Below are positions 1-8,065 of a stretch of DNA of 64,000 nucleotides, one piece after another (position 1 is the first letter of the stretch; every line of letters begins with the position of its first letter). A model generated the notes under the pieces. That model was not told where the DNA came from, did no database searches, and saw nothing but the letters and a program-made list of their open reading frames with translations. The stretch is from Gloeotrichia echinulata CP02 (GTDB lineage Bacteria; Cyanobacteriota; Cyanobacteriia; Cyanobacteriales; Nostocaceae). Position numbers and translations under genes: made by a program. The DNA lies in the NCBI GenBank assembly GCA_038087035.1, contig CP051187.1:2733001-2797000 (forward strand), in the 5' to 3' direction.

Positions 1-321
1 TTGGGTAAAGCGCACATTTTGAATCCGCTTGGTGATGATATCAAAAACCTCATCCCAACTGACGCAGCGAAACTCTTGATCTAAAGATTCTCGCACCATT
101 GGGTAATGAAGTCTATTTTTATCTAAAGATTCGGCAATTGTCGCGCCTTTGACACAAACCATACCCTGGCTGGATGGGTGCGCTTTATCGCCCCGTACCC
201 GCCAAATTGGATTTCCTTGGCTATCTCGATGAGTCGCTTTTCCTGGTTGGGCTGGGGGGGAAACTTCTAGTCCACAGCCAACGCCACAGTAAGGACAGAC
301 GGTTTTGGTAAATTCACTCAT
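1..321 (-). CDS. narB: Ferredoxin-nitrate reductase, N-terminal part (runs off window)
   Basis: Only the first 107 codons are present; the gene continues beyond base 1. The product begins MSEFTKTVCPYCGVGCG. Cysteines 9, 12 and 16 plus Cys56 (in MVCVKG) form the N-terminal [4Fe-4S] motif of molybdopterin-guanine-dinucleotide oxidoreductases. NarB reduces nitrate to nitrite with electrons from ferredoxin in the cytoplasm. It is the last gene of the nirA-nrt run on the same strand, about 190 bp after nrtD, which is the classical cyanobacterial order. The gap to nrtD contains short Nostoc-type repeat words such as CGCGGAGCGTCTCGC. Identification from motif and context is firm; the C-terminal part cannot be judged. 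Confidence 0.95.
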   Translation of the reverse strand, partial: MSEFTKTVCPYCGVGCGLEVSPPAQPGKATHRDSQGNPIWRVRGDKAHPSSQGMVCVKGATIAESLDKNRLHYPMVRESLDQEFRCVSWDEVFDIITKRIQNVRFTQ

Positions 322-510
322 AATCGAAAGAATTTTTAGCTCACGCATTCGACGAAGTCGTTCCCGTAGGGTAGGCGCAAAGACGCATTCGCGGAGCGTC
401 TCGCAGAGAAGAAGCAAAAAATTTATAGGTAATCTTAGGCTAGGAAGGGAATAATCAGGTTTCGCAAGAGAAGAGGAAGGATATTTTTAATCTTTCCTTT
501 TTTCTCTTTT

Positions 511-1359
511 TTATTCATCATTGTGAGCGTAGCGACGATAGAGGAAGTCTAGGGCATAGTTCCGTAAGTTATAGTATTGAGGGTCTTCCATGATGCGTTT
601 ACGGTTGCGGGGACGGGGGAAGGGAACATTGAGAATTTCGCCAATTTTAGCGGCTGGTCCGTTAGTCATCATGACCACTCGGTCTGCTAAAAATAGTGCT
701 TCATCAATGTCATGAGTAATCATCAGAATTGTGACTTGATGTTCGCGCCAGATTTGCAGCAATTCTTCTTGTAATTCTTCTTTAGTGATAGCGTCTAATG
801 CACCGAAAGGTTCATCAAGAATCAAGACTTGAGGACGAATAGAAAGGGCGCGGGCGATCGCCACTCGTTGCTTCATTCCCCCAGAAATTTGACTGGGTTT
901 TTTGTCTGCGGCTTCTGTTAATCCCACCATCGCCAAATGTTCCTTGACAATAGCTCGTTTTTCTGCTCTGGGTTTTTTGGGAAATACTGAATCTACAGCT
1001 AAATACACATTTTCAAAGACACTTAGCCACGGTAGTAAACAGTAGTTTTGGAATACCATCATTCTGTCTGGGCCTGGTTCAGTGATAGGTTGATCTTGCA
1101 GTAAGACTATCCCATCGGTGGGGGAGTTGAACCCAGAAACCATGTTTAACAGCGTAGATTTACCACAGCCAGAATGACCAATAATGCAAACAAATTCCGA
1201 TTCACGAACTTTCAGGTCAACTCCATCTAAAACCGTATAAGGACCGTCAGGCGTTGGGTAAATTTTGCTAACGCCATCAATTACCAAAAAATTCTCTGCT
1301 TTCGGTGATAGCAATGGATTAACTTGGGTTGTGTTTTGATTTTTTTTAGCTACTTGCAT
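511..1359 (-). CDS. nrtD: Nitrate ABC transporter ATP-binding protein (NrtD-type)
   Basis: ATPase of the NrtABCD nitrate/nitrite importer, working at the inner face of the plasma membrane. Visible motifs are Walker A (GHSGCGKST), Q-loop (VFQNYCLLPW), signature (ISGGMKQRVAIARAL), Walker B (VLILDEPFGALD) and the switch histidine (MITHDIDEA). I chose the ATG at 1359, giving about 282 residues, over a GTG 18 bases upstream. A short linker precedes the ATPase domain (about residues 25-270). It is the second of two adjacent ATPases, about 60% alike by eye. Close paralogues exist for bicarbonate (Cmp) and cyanate (Cyn) uptake, but nirA and narB on either side make nitrate the likely substrate. Confidence 0.9.
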   Translation of the reverse strand: MQVAKKNQNTTQVNPLLSPKAENFLVIDGVSKIYPTPDGPYTVLDGVDLKVRESEFVCIIGHSGCGKSTLLNMVSGFNSPTDGIVLLQDQPITEPGPDRMMVFQNYCLLPWLSVFENVYLAVDSVFPKKPRAEKRAIVKEHLAMVGLTEAADKKPSQISGGMKQRVAIARALSIRPQVLILDEPFGALDAITKEELQEELLQIWREHQVTILMITHDIDEALFLADRVVMMTNGPAAKIGEILNVPFPRPRNRKRIMEDPQYYNLRNYALDFLYRRYAHNDE

Positions 1360-1477
1360 AGTTATCTTTATTTTCACTCACTGACTACAGCAATTCATTA
1401 CTTCGTCGCAAACTTTCCTCAAAAATCCTCAGCGTCCCTCTGCGTTTAAAAAAGTAAATCTTTTATCCAAATGGTAT

Positions 1478-2284
1478 TTAAGTCTGTAAAGCTTTCTGTT
1501 TCTTCGCCAGTTTTTGTTGATTGAGAAAGTCAATCATTTCATTCCGCAAATTGTAATAACTGGGATGGTTGACTACTTCTAGGCGTTGACGGGGACGGGG
1601 GACATTGACTTCGATAATTTGGCCGATATGGGCTTCGGGTCCATTGGTGAGCAGAACGATGCGATCGCTCAATAATAGCGCTTCATCAACATCATGAGTT
1701 ACCATTACACAGGTCAGGTTGTGTTCGTTGCAGATTTTCATCAGTTGTTCCTGCAAACTACCCCTTGTTAAAGCATCTAATGCACCAAATGGTTCATCTA
1801 GCAATAATAATTTGGGACGAATTGCTAAAGCCCTGGCGATCGCTACCCGTTGTTTCATCCCTCCAGATAATTGACTAGGACGCTTCTTTGCTGCTTGGCG
1901 CAATCCCACCATATCAATGTGTTCTTCAACAATGGCTTGGCGTGCGGTTTTGGGTTGATTATGATAAACTTCATCCACTGCTAAGGCGATGTTTTCTCGC
2001 ACTGTTAGCCAAGGTAGCAGGGAATAGTTTTGGAAGACGACCATCCTGTCTGGGCCTGGTTCTGTGACTTCTCTTCCTTCTAATATCACACCGCCAAAGT
2101 TCGCTTTGTCTAAACCGGCGATGATGTTGAGTAGGGTCGATTTACCGCAACCAGAGTGTCCAACTAAGGAAACAAATTCGCCTTGTCTAATTTTTAGTTG
2201 AATATTTTTCAGCGCGATATATTTACCACCATTTGGTAGTTCAAATATTCGGTCAACGTGGTCTATTTCTACAAAGGTTATCAT
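1478..2284 (-). CDS. nrtC: Nitrate ABC transporter ATPase in the NrtC position, lacking the C-terminal regulatory domain
   Basis: 268-residue ABC ATPase with Walker A (GHSGCGKST), signature (LSGGMKQRVAIARAL) and Walker B (LLLLDEPFGALD). It lies where nrtC sits in the classical nrtABCD order. Classical cyanobacterial NrtC is roughly 650 residues because an NrtA-like solute-binding domain, linked to ammonium inhibition of uptake, is fused to the ATPase. Here the protein ends soon after the ATPase domain (LAKKQKALQT) and only about 118 bp separate it from nrtD, so no remnant of the extra domain can hide there. It is upstream of nrtD and follows a heptamer repeat array after nrtB. The name rests on position; by structure it could equally be called a second NrtD. 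Confidence 0.82.
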   Translation of the reverse strand: MITFVEIDHVDRIFELPNGGKYIALKNIQLKIRQGEFVSLVGHSGCGKSTLLNIIAGLDKANFGGVILEGREVTEPGPDRMVVFQNYSLLPWLTVRENIALAVDEVYHNQPKTARQAIVEEHIDMVGLRQAAKKRPSQLSGGMKQRVAIARALAIRPKLLLLDEPFGALDALTRGSLQEQLMKICNEHNLTCVMVTHDVDEALLLSDRIVLLTNGPEAHIGQIIEVNVPRPRQRLEVVNHPSYYNLRNEMIDFLNQQKLAKKQKALQT

Positions 2285-2298
2285 CTGTTATTTGTTCT

Positions 2299-2508
2299 TT
2301 GAGTAATGAGTGATGAGTGAGTAATGAGTAATGAGTAATGAGTAATGAGTAATGAGTGATGAGTGATGAGTGATGAGTGATGAGTGATGAGTGATGAGTG
2401 ATGAGTGATGAGTAATGAGTAATGAGTGATGAGTAATGAGTGATGAGTGATGAGTAATGAGTGATGAGTGATGAGTGATGAGTGATGAGTAATGACTAAT
2501 GACCAATG
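2299..2508. repeat. Heptamer tandem array (GAGTRAT) inside the nrt operon
   Basis: About 30 head-to-tail copies of a 7-base unit, mostly GAGTGAT or GAGTAAT, fill the gap between nrtC and nrtB. This is the style of the short tandemly repeated repetitive (STRR) sequences known from heterocystous cyanobacteria. One frame is open and would encode a run of SLITHH repeats, which is an artefact. The array would be transcribed as part of the nrt mRNA. Confidence 0.95.
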
Positions 2509-2509
2509 A

Positions 2510-3352
2510 CTATTTTTGTTCTTCAGAAACTACTTTCTTCGCAATGAAACCAACTAATCTATCTAGCATTAATCCTACTAAGCCTACATAAATTAGTGCC
2601 AAAATCATTTCACTGAGATTAGTTGCAGTATTAGTGTTGAATGCATCCCAAATAAACGAGCCGATTCCCACACCACCAACTAACATTTCGGCGGCTACAA
2701 TTGCTAACCAAGATAAGCCAATACCAATTCTTAAGCCGGTGAATATGTAAGGAACTGTGGCTGGAAATAGAATTTTTATGAAATACTTGAATCCCGAAAG
2801 CTTTAATACTCTAGCAACGTTTCTGTAGTCTTGGGGTATTTGTTGTACACCAACTGTTGTATTAATCAGAATCGGCCAAATAGATGTGATGAAAATCACG
2901 AAAATCGCTGAGGGATTAGCTTGGCGAAATGCTGCTAAAGAAATAGGCAACCAAGCCAAGGGTGGAACTGTTCGTAGTACCTGAAATATGGGGTCTACGG
3001 CACTATAAATTAATTGATTGGCTCCAATAATGATGCCAAAGATAACGCCTACAATCGCTGCTAGACTGAAACCTAAACCTACTCTTCCTAAACTTGTGAG
3101 TATTTGCCAACCTAATCCTTTATCATTTTCACCATTATCAAAGAATGGGTTAATGATAAACGGGTCCCAAGTATCTTGAAAAACTTTGATTGGTCCTGGC
3201 AAATTAGAATCAGAACTTGAGCAGAGTAATTGCCAAATAGTTAAAAATATGATGAGCGCTACTAGTGGAGGTACAACTTTTTTTGATAAAAAATTGGCAG
3301 TCTTATTCTGCGAATTTCGTTTTTTAGTACGACTTCCAAGGGTTGCGGTCAT
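2510..3352 (-). CDS. nrtB: Nitrate ABC transporter permease
   Basis: 280-residue inner-membrane permease of the NrtABCD importer. A basic N-terminus (about residues 1-28) precedes several hydrophobic segments. The binding-protein-dependent permease signature lies around residues 170-235 and includes the EAA-loop region (AEMLVGGVGIGSFIWDA), which docks on the ATPases. It starts with ATG (MTATLGSRTKKRN) and is about 236 bp downstream of nrtA. The gap carries a terminator-like hairpin that could reduce its expression relative to nrtA. The downstream neighbour is the heptamer array and then nrtC. Confidence 0.92.
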   Translation of the reverse strand: MTATLGSRTKKRNSQNKTANFLSKKVVPPLVALIIFLTIWQLLCSSSDSNLPGPIKVFQDTWDPFIINPFFDNGENDKGLGWQILTSLGRVGLGFSLAAIVGVIFGIIIGANQLIYSAVDPIFQVLRTVPPLAWLPISLAAFRQANPSAIFVIFITSIWPILINTTVGVQQIPQDYRNVARVLKLSGFKYFIKILFPATVPYIFTGLRIGIGLSWLAIVAAEMLVGGVGIGSFIWDAFNTNTATNLSEMILALIYVGLVGLMLDRLVGFIAKKVVSEEQK

Positions 3353-3416
3353 TTTCTAGCTTCTCCAATTAAGATTATGTACGTACGTCAGTTTTTTGGT
3401 TCTGTTTGCAGTTGTT

Positions 3417-3461
3417 AAAAATGGGCTAAATAAAACTGCAATTTGCCGATTTTTTAGCCCA
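3417..3461 (-). terminator. Terminator-like hairpin between nrtA and nrtB
   Basis: On the minus strand the nine bases TGGGCTAAA pair with TTTAGCCCA across a 22-base loop and are followed at once by five Ts. This fits a leaky intrinsic terminator or an RNA-processing/stabilising hairpin. Such elements often give more binding protein (NrtA) than permease and ATPase. Confidence 0.6.
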
Positions 3462-3588
3462 GTAATTGATGCAGCATTTCTCAATATTTCCTGTTTATTT
3501 TGAATTTCAATGTCTGAAAATCTCTGTTTATGTGGTGAATCCCCAACTTATGATGTTAACCACATAAATAGTTTGTTTTGCAGTCAAA

Positions 3589-4911
3589 TTAAGCTTTCTT
3601 GATTTTCAAGCTATTCAAGTACTCTTCAGGTTTTTCTGGGTCAAATTTGACGCCATCAAAGAAAGTTTCGACACCACGAGAAGTGCTAGTAGGAATTTCA
3701 GCAGCAGCAACACCAAGGGCTTTAGCTGCTTGTTTCCACAAGTCTTCTTTGTTTACTTGATCTACGAGTTCTTTGACTTTAGTATCAGCGGGTAGTTTTC
3801 CCCAACGGATGTTTTCTGTTAAGAACCAAATATCATGACTTTTGTAAGGATAGGAAGCGTTATCTGCCCAGAATTTCATCCGATATTGAAAGTCTTTAAC
3901 TGTGCGTCCATCGCCGTAGTCAATATTGCCTCTGAATCGCTCTAAAATATCAGCAACAGCGACGTTAAAGTATTTACGGTCTGAGCAAATTTTACACATT
4001 TCTTCTTTATTTTCGGGTTTGTCGCACCATTGCTGTGCTTCTATTATTCCCATTAACAAAGCCTGTGTTGAATTGGGATTTTTATCTACCCAATCTTTCC
4101 GCATGGTAAAGGCTTTTTCTGGGTGGTTGTTCCACAGTTCACCTGTCACTAAAGCGGTGTAACCCAATTTTTGGCTGACTAATTGAGCATTCCAAGGTTC
4201 TCCCACACAAAAGGCGTCTACGGTGCCAGATTTTACATTGGCTACCATTTGCGGGGGTGGTACGACTTCTAAACCTACATCTTGGTTAGGATCGATACCG
4301 CCAGATGCTAACCAGTAGCGCATCCATAAATCGTGGGTACCACCGGGAAAGGTGACAGCGGCTTTTAGAGCTTTTTTATCGGCTTTGGCTTTATCTACAG
4401 CCGCTTTCAAGCTTTTGCTATCTGCTGAAACTTTCAAGTCTTTAAATTTTTCGGCGACGGAGATGGCCTGACCGTTAAGATTTAACCTCGCCAAAATGTA
4501 CAGTGGTACTTTGTCGGTGATACTGATTTGGTAGGGCATGGGGCTGAGGATATGCGATCCATCAATACCATCACCAGCTGAACCGATTTTTAAGTTTTCA
4601 CGAACTACAACCCATGATTTTTCTTTTTTGAGTTCGACATCGGTCATGCCATATTTGGCAAAGAAGCCTTTCTCTTTGGCTATAATCAGGGGAGCCGCAT
4701 CAGTTAGGGGAATGAATCCTAATTTGGCTTTGGTGGTTTCGACTTTTGGCGCATTACCTACAGCGGTAACGTTAGATGCGGGATTAGCTGTAGTATTAGG
4801 CGTGGAGTTGTCTGCACTTGATCCATTGGATGAGCAACCGTGAATCAAGATAGTACTAGCAGCAGCAGCACCTGTGGTTATAATGAAATTTCTGCGCGAA
4901 AGATTACTCAT
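3589..4911 (-). CDS. nrtA: Nitrate/nitrite-binding lipoprotein
   Basis: 440-residue solute-binding protein of the NrtABCD importer. The N-terminus (MSNLSRRNFIITTGAAAAS) has a twin-arginine motif, a hydrophobic stretch and a lipobox-like ILIHGC. A Ser/Asn/Thr-rich linker to about residue 55 then leads to a periplasmic NMT1/NrtA-like fold, including KLGFIPLTDAAPLIIAKEKG and VGEPWNAQLV. It would capture nitrate and nitrite from the periplasm and be anchored in the membrane by lipid. It follows nirA after a 544-bp gap and precedes nrtB. CmpA is a close paralogue, but the neighbours favour nitrate. Confidence 0.92.
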   Translation of the reverse strand: MSNLSRRNFIITTGAAAASTILIHGCSSNGSSADNSTPNTTANPASNVTAVGNAPKVETTKAKLGFIPLTDAAPLIIAKEKGFFAKYGMTDVELKKEKSWVVVRENLKIGSAGDGIDGSHILSPMPYQISITDKVPLYILARLNLNGQAISVAEKFKDLKVSADSKSLKAAVDKAKADKKALKAAVTFPGGTHDLWMRYWLASGGIDPNQDVGLEVVPPPQMVANVKSGTVDAFCVGEPWNAQLVSQKLGYTALVTGELWNNHPEKAFTMRKDWVDKNPNSTQALLMGIIEAQQWCDKPENKEEMCKICSDRKYFNVAVADILERFRGNIDYGDGRTVKDFQYRMKFWADNASYPYKSHDIWFLTENIRWGKLPADTKVKELVDQVNKEDLWKQAAKALGVAAAEIPTSTSRGVETFFDGVKFDPEKPEEYLNSLKIKKA

Positions 4912-5116
4912 TGTGTGTCTGGTGTTATTTTTTGAGTAGATATTTTGGTCTAGGTTGCAAAAGGGTGATATTTGCCAATTGTTGCTAAGTGGAGACTATC
5001 AGCCTTTTCAATAGGAACAAATGAACTAGGAAATCCAAAGCTGAAAAGGGCTTTCAGTTTAGACCATCAAAATTATCCCTTTAAGCTATCCATGCAATCA
5101 AGAGCGATCGCAACAT

Positions 5117-5258
5117 TTACAGCAGTTTTCATCTATTTAGACCACAAGCTGATATTTGTATTTCTTTCTTCCTTTGCGCCTTCTCTACGAGACGCTACGC
5201 GAATGCGCCTTTGCGTGAGATATAAAGATGTGGTTCATTTACCTGAAAACCGCTGTAA
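5117..5258. repeat. Small inverted-repeat element, family A (copy 1), in the nirA-nrtA gap
   Basis: The element starts TTACAGCAGTTTTCAT and ends CCTGAAAACCGCTGTAA, so its ends are near-perfect inverted repeats. Inside are GACCACAAGC near the left end and GTGGTTCATTTACC near the right. Related copies lie at 47830-47926 and 53959-54056. The core here is a Nostoc repeat (CTCTACGAGACGCTACGCG). The rest of the 544-bp nirA-nrtA gap (4912-5455) shows only short repeats of the GACAAATCACAAATGA kind. Confidence 0.75.
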
Positions 5259-5455
5259 GCAATTCGCAATTATCTTTTGTGTTGACGGTTGACTGTTAAG
5301 TCGGTAGGAATAAACCAAACTATATTACGTGCCTGAAATCCTTACCAATCACCAATGACAAATCACAAATGATGACCAAAGATAGTCACGTTTATTTGCG
5401 CCGACCTACTTAATTGTTAACTGTCCACCACTTCAAGTTTGATGGATTCATTTTT

Positions 5456-7075
5456 TTAAGTTCCCTCACTTTCGTGGGATACTAAGGTTTGTATCCTCGG
5501 TTGTGCGCCAAAATGTTCGATGAGTAATTCTCGTAATACTGGCTGTAAGTCTTCGCATGGTACACCTTTGGTTACACAAGTTCCCAATTGAGCATTTTTA
5601 CCGACTTTACCGCCCATGTAGATGTCAACGCCTTCTAAGGTTTTGCCATTTTTGCGCGTTTTTGTGCCCATTAAGCCAATATCGGCCACTTGCGGTTGTC
5701 CGCAGGAGTTAGGACACCCTGTCCAGTGAATTCTCACAGGACGAGTGAGAATTAACTCTGCTTCTAAGGCTTTAACCATCACCAAAGCGCGGTTTTTGGT
5801 TTCTATGAGTGCGAAGTTACAAAATTGTGCGCCTGTACAAGAAACTAGCGATCGCGCCAGTAAACCAGGGTCAATTTTAAACCTTTGAAGTAAAGGTTCC
5901 GTTAAAAATGTTGCTAACCGGGAATCTGGTATATTGGGGATAATCAGATTTTGTTCTACGGTAATTCGGATTTCACCATTGCCGTAAACTTCCGCTAATC
6001 GCCCAATTTCCAACATATCTTCAGCGTACAACCGACCCACTGGAATATGCAAGCCTACGTAATTTAATTCTAATTGTTTTTGTTTATATATTCCGACATG
6101 ATCCCGTTTTTCCCAATCGATTTCGTCTTTTGCTGCTGCGGGTAAAAAGGATTTACCCCAACGGTTTTCTACTTCTTTGCGGAATTTTTCTATACCCCAT
6201 TCATCAATCAACCACATCAAACGGGCTTTTTGTCGATTAGCACGTAAACCGTGGTCGCGATAAACTTCCAAAATGGCTCTACATACACTCACTACGTCTT
6301 CTGGTGGTATCCAAGCATTCAGCGGAATCGCCGCTTCACACCGTTTGGCTGAGAAAAAGCCACCAACTAGGATATTAAACCCAAAAGCTGGCGATTGGGA
6401 AGATTCTTCCCCAGTCCCTAATAAAGAGTCACTCATCCCTTCTTTAAACGCCGGCACAAAAGCTAAATCGTTGATTTCCGCATGAACTGAGTTGTCTTTA
6501 CCACCAGCGATCGCAATGTTAAATTTACGCGGTAGGTTGGTAAATTCTGCGTTACCAACTCCATTATTGGTCAGCATGTCTTGGATTTGCTGTACCAATC
6601 CTCTGGTATCAAATAACTCATCTGCATCTAACCCCGCTACCGGATCACCTGTGATATTGCGGACGTTATCCATCCCTGATTGGACGGTGGTTAAGCCAAC
6701 GGCGCTAAATTTATTAAATATATCCGGTAAGTCTTCAATCCTAATTCCCCGCAATTGGATATTTTGTCTGGTAGTAATGTCGGCGCTACCATCATCACCG
6801 TAGCGCTGCAAAACTTCCGCTAACACCCGCATCTGTTTACTCATCAGGATACCATTAGGCATCCGCATCCGCATCATAAATTTGCCGGGGGTGACTGGGC
6901 GAAAAAATACCCCCATCCATTTTAGTCGATGATCACGATCTGTTTCGTCCATCGCTTCCCAGCCTAAGACAGCAAATTTCTCTATCTCCCCTTTAATCGC
7001 GAGTCCATCTTTTTCTTGTTTGAGTTTCTCAAACTTGTTGAAACTGGCTGTAGTGGTAGTAGCTGTGTCTGTCAT
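5456..7075 (-). CDS. nirA: Ferredoxin-nitrite reductase
   Basis: 539-residue enzyme reducing nitrite to ammonium with six electrons from ferredoxin, using sirohaem and a [4Fe-4S] cluster. The cluster cysteines are visible as SCTGAQFC (about residue 411) and TGCPNSCGQ (about 453). Both ferredoxin-like half-domains are present (GVFFRPVTPGKFMMRMRMPNG and HIPVGRLYAEDMLEIGRLAE). I chose the ATG at 7075 (MTDTATTTTASFNKFEKLKQ); a further 12 codons upstream are open but are made of the common repeat words AAAATCTAAAATCC. It is the first gene of the operon and lies behind an NtcA-dependent promoter about 310 bp upstream. Confidence 0.97.
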   Translation of the reverse strand: MTDTATTTTASFNKFEKLKQEKDGLAIKGEIEKFAVLGWEAMDETDRDHRLKWMGVFFRPVTPGKFMMRMRMPNGILMSKQMRVLAEVLQRYGDDGSADITTRQNIQLRGIRIEDLPDIFNKFSAVGLTTVQSGMDNVRNITGDPVAGLDADELFDTRGLVQQIQDMLTNNGVGNAEFTNLPRKFNIAIAGGKDNSVHAEINDLAFVPAFKEGMSDSLLGTGEESSQSPAFGFNILVGGFFSAKRCEAAIPLNAWIPPEDVVSVCRAILEVYRDHGLRANRQKARLMWLIDEWGIEKFRKEVENRWGKSFLPAAAKDEIDWEKRDHVGIYKQKQLELNYVGLHIPVGRLYAEDMLEIGRLAEVYGNGEIRITVEQNLIIPNIPDSRLATFLTEPLLQRFKIDPGLLARSLVSCTGAQFCNFALIETKNRALVMVKALEAELILTRPVRIHWTGCPNSCGQPQVADIGLMGTKTRKNGKTLEGVDIYMGGKVGKNAQLGTCVTKGVPCEDLQPVLRELLIEHFGAQPRIQTLVSHESEGT

Positions 7076-7384
7076 ACCAATTTTGGATTTTAGATTTTCG
7101 ATTGGGGACACTTCGGCAAGCTCAGTGCATCGCTGGGGACTGGGGGTTAGCGCATGTTTTCAAAGTCTTAGATACCCCCAACCCCCCTTAAAAAAGCCTT
7201 CAAAGTCCCCCTTTTTACGGGGGATTTAGGCGGATCGAAAAATTTTTAAATTGGAAGTCCCCTATTACTATATATTTAGTTATTTAAGGATTTCCAAATC
7301 CAAAAATATTCAACCCTCAACCGTCAACCGTCAACCTGTAATGGCTGTTCGGATATCGAAGATGTAACAATTGCAATCAACCTA

Positions 7385-7426
7385 AGATTAAGTTGGTGTT
7401 TTCCTAAAAATAGTATAAATTGTTAC
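7385..7426 (-). promoter_or_regulatory. NtcA-activated nirA promoter
   Basis: Bases 7413-7426 read GTATAAATTGTTAC, an exact GTA-N8-TAC NtcA box. On the minus strand, exactly 22 bases after the box comes TAATCT (7385-7390), a perfect TAN3T -10 hexamer. GTAN8TAC-N22-TAN3T is the canonical class II NtcA promoter. Transcription should start near 7378, leaving a leader of about 300 nt before nirA. NtcA (with 2-oxoglutarate) would switch the nitrate operon on when ammonium is absent. Confidence 0.9.
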
Positions 7427-7574
7427 AAAATATGTTTCTGATTGCTGAAACAGGATTATGGTTATGCATTTTTTACATCAAAGCTGTGGTTTGAGGCGCA
7501 AAGCTTTGCACTCCAAAAACTCTGATTTTCTCTGGCGATAAGCGGTTAAATCTACCATTGACTATTGGTATCCT

Positions 7575-7613
7575 AAAGGAGATGGTTTTTACATGTATCC
7601 GGTAGTTTTATGA
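7575..7613 (+). promoter_or_regulatory. Six-codon leader ORF with its own RBS, overlapping the Rieske start
   Basis: A strong Shine-Dalgarno sequence (AAAGGAGAT, 7575-7583) is followed 11 bases after its GGAG core by ATG at 7593. This opens a six-codon ORF (MYPVVL). Its TGA (7611-7613) overlaps the ATG of the Rieske gene (7610-7612) as ATGA. The Rieske start has no good RBS of its own, so translation is probably coupled through this mini-ORF. Confidence 0.6.
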
Positions 7614-8035
7614 AACGTCGTGATTTTATCAATTGGGTGGGTTTGGGTTGGCTAGCGAGTTCTTTACCTGTAGCGATCGCAGCCTGTTCTTCCGAGACAA
7701 CAGCACCGAGTGCTTCTGCAGGTAGCGGTTGGCAATCGGTGGGTACTAAGGCAGAATTAGATAAAACTGGTCAATTGCTTGCCGAAAATTCACCGGTTGG
7801 GCCTGTGTTGGTAGTCGGTACATCTAAAACCGCAAATCTCATTGCTGTTAACCCTACCTGTACTCATAAAGGTTGCACGGTAGCATGGAAAGGTAAAGAT
7901 AAAAAATTCGCCTGTCCCTGTCATGATGCAGAATTTGGGGGTGATGGTAAAGTACGAACAGGCCCTGCCGAAAAACCGCTCAAAACTTACGCCGTCAAAA
8001 TTGAGGGAAATTCTGTTTTGGTGAAAACAACGTAA
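7610..8035 (+). CDS. Exported Rieske [2Fe-2S] protein
   Basis: 141-residue protein with a twin-arginine-type leader (MKRRDFINWVGLGWLASS) and a possible lipobox (AIAAC). A compact Rieske domain follows. Cluster ligands are C-T-H in CTHKGC (about residues 84-89) and C-x-x-H in CPCHDAEFGGDG (about 102-113). It is shorter than the cytochrome b6f Rieske protein PetC (about 180 residues) and the leader differs, so it is more like the small arsenite-oxidase/soluble Rieske group. It probably transfers electrons at the outer face of the membrane; the partner is unknown. It lies between the divergent nirA promoter and the nirB-like gene, 30 bp before the latter. Confidence 0.88.
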   Translation: MKRRDFINWVGLGWLASSLPVAIAACSSETTAPSASAGSGWQSVGTKAELDKTGQLLAENSPVGPVLVVGTSKTANLIAVNPTCTHKGCTVAWKGKDKKFACPCHDAEFGGDGKVRTGPAEKPLKTYAVKIEGNSVLVKTT

Positions 8036-8065
8036 ATTTGTTATTTGACAAATGACCAATGACCA

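Noticed and set aside
2288..2506. Open frame of SLITHH repeats
   Set aside because: It is a read-through of the GAGTRAT heptamer array; composition is not protein-like and it lies inside the operon gap.
4972..5292. 106-codon plus-strand ORF between nirA and nrtA
   Set aside because: It runs through a family A mini-element and a common repeat; no domain seen.
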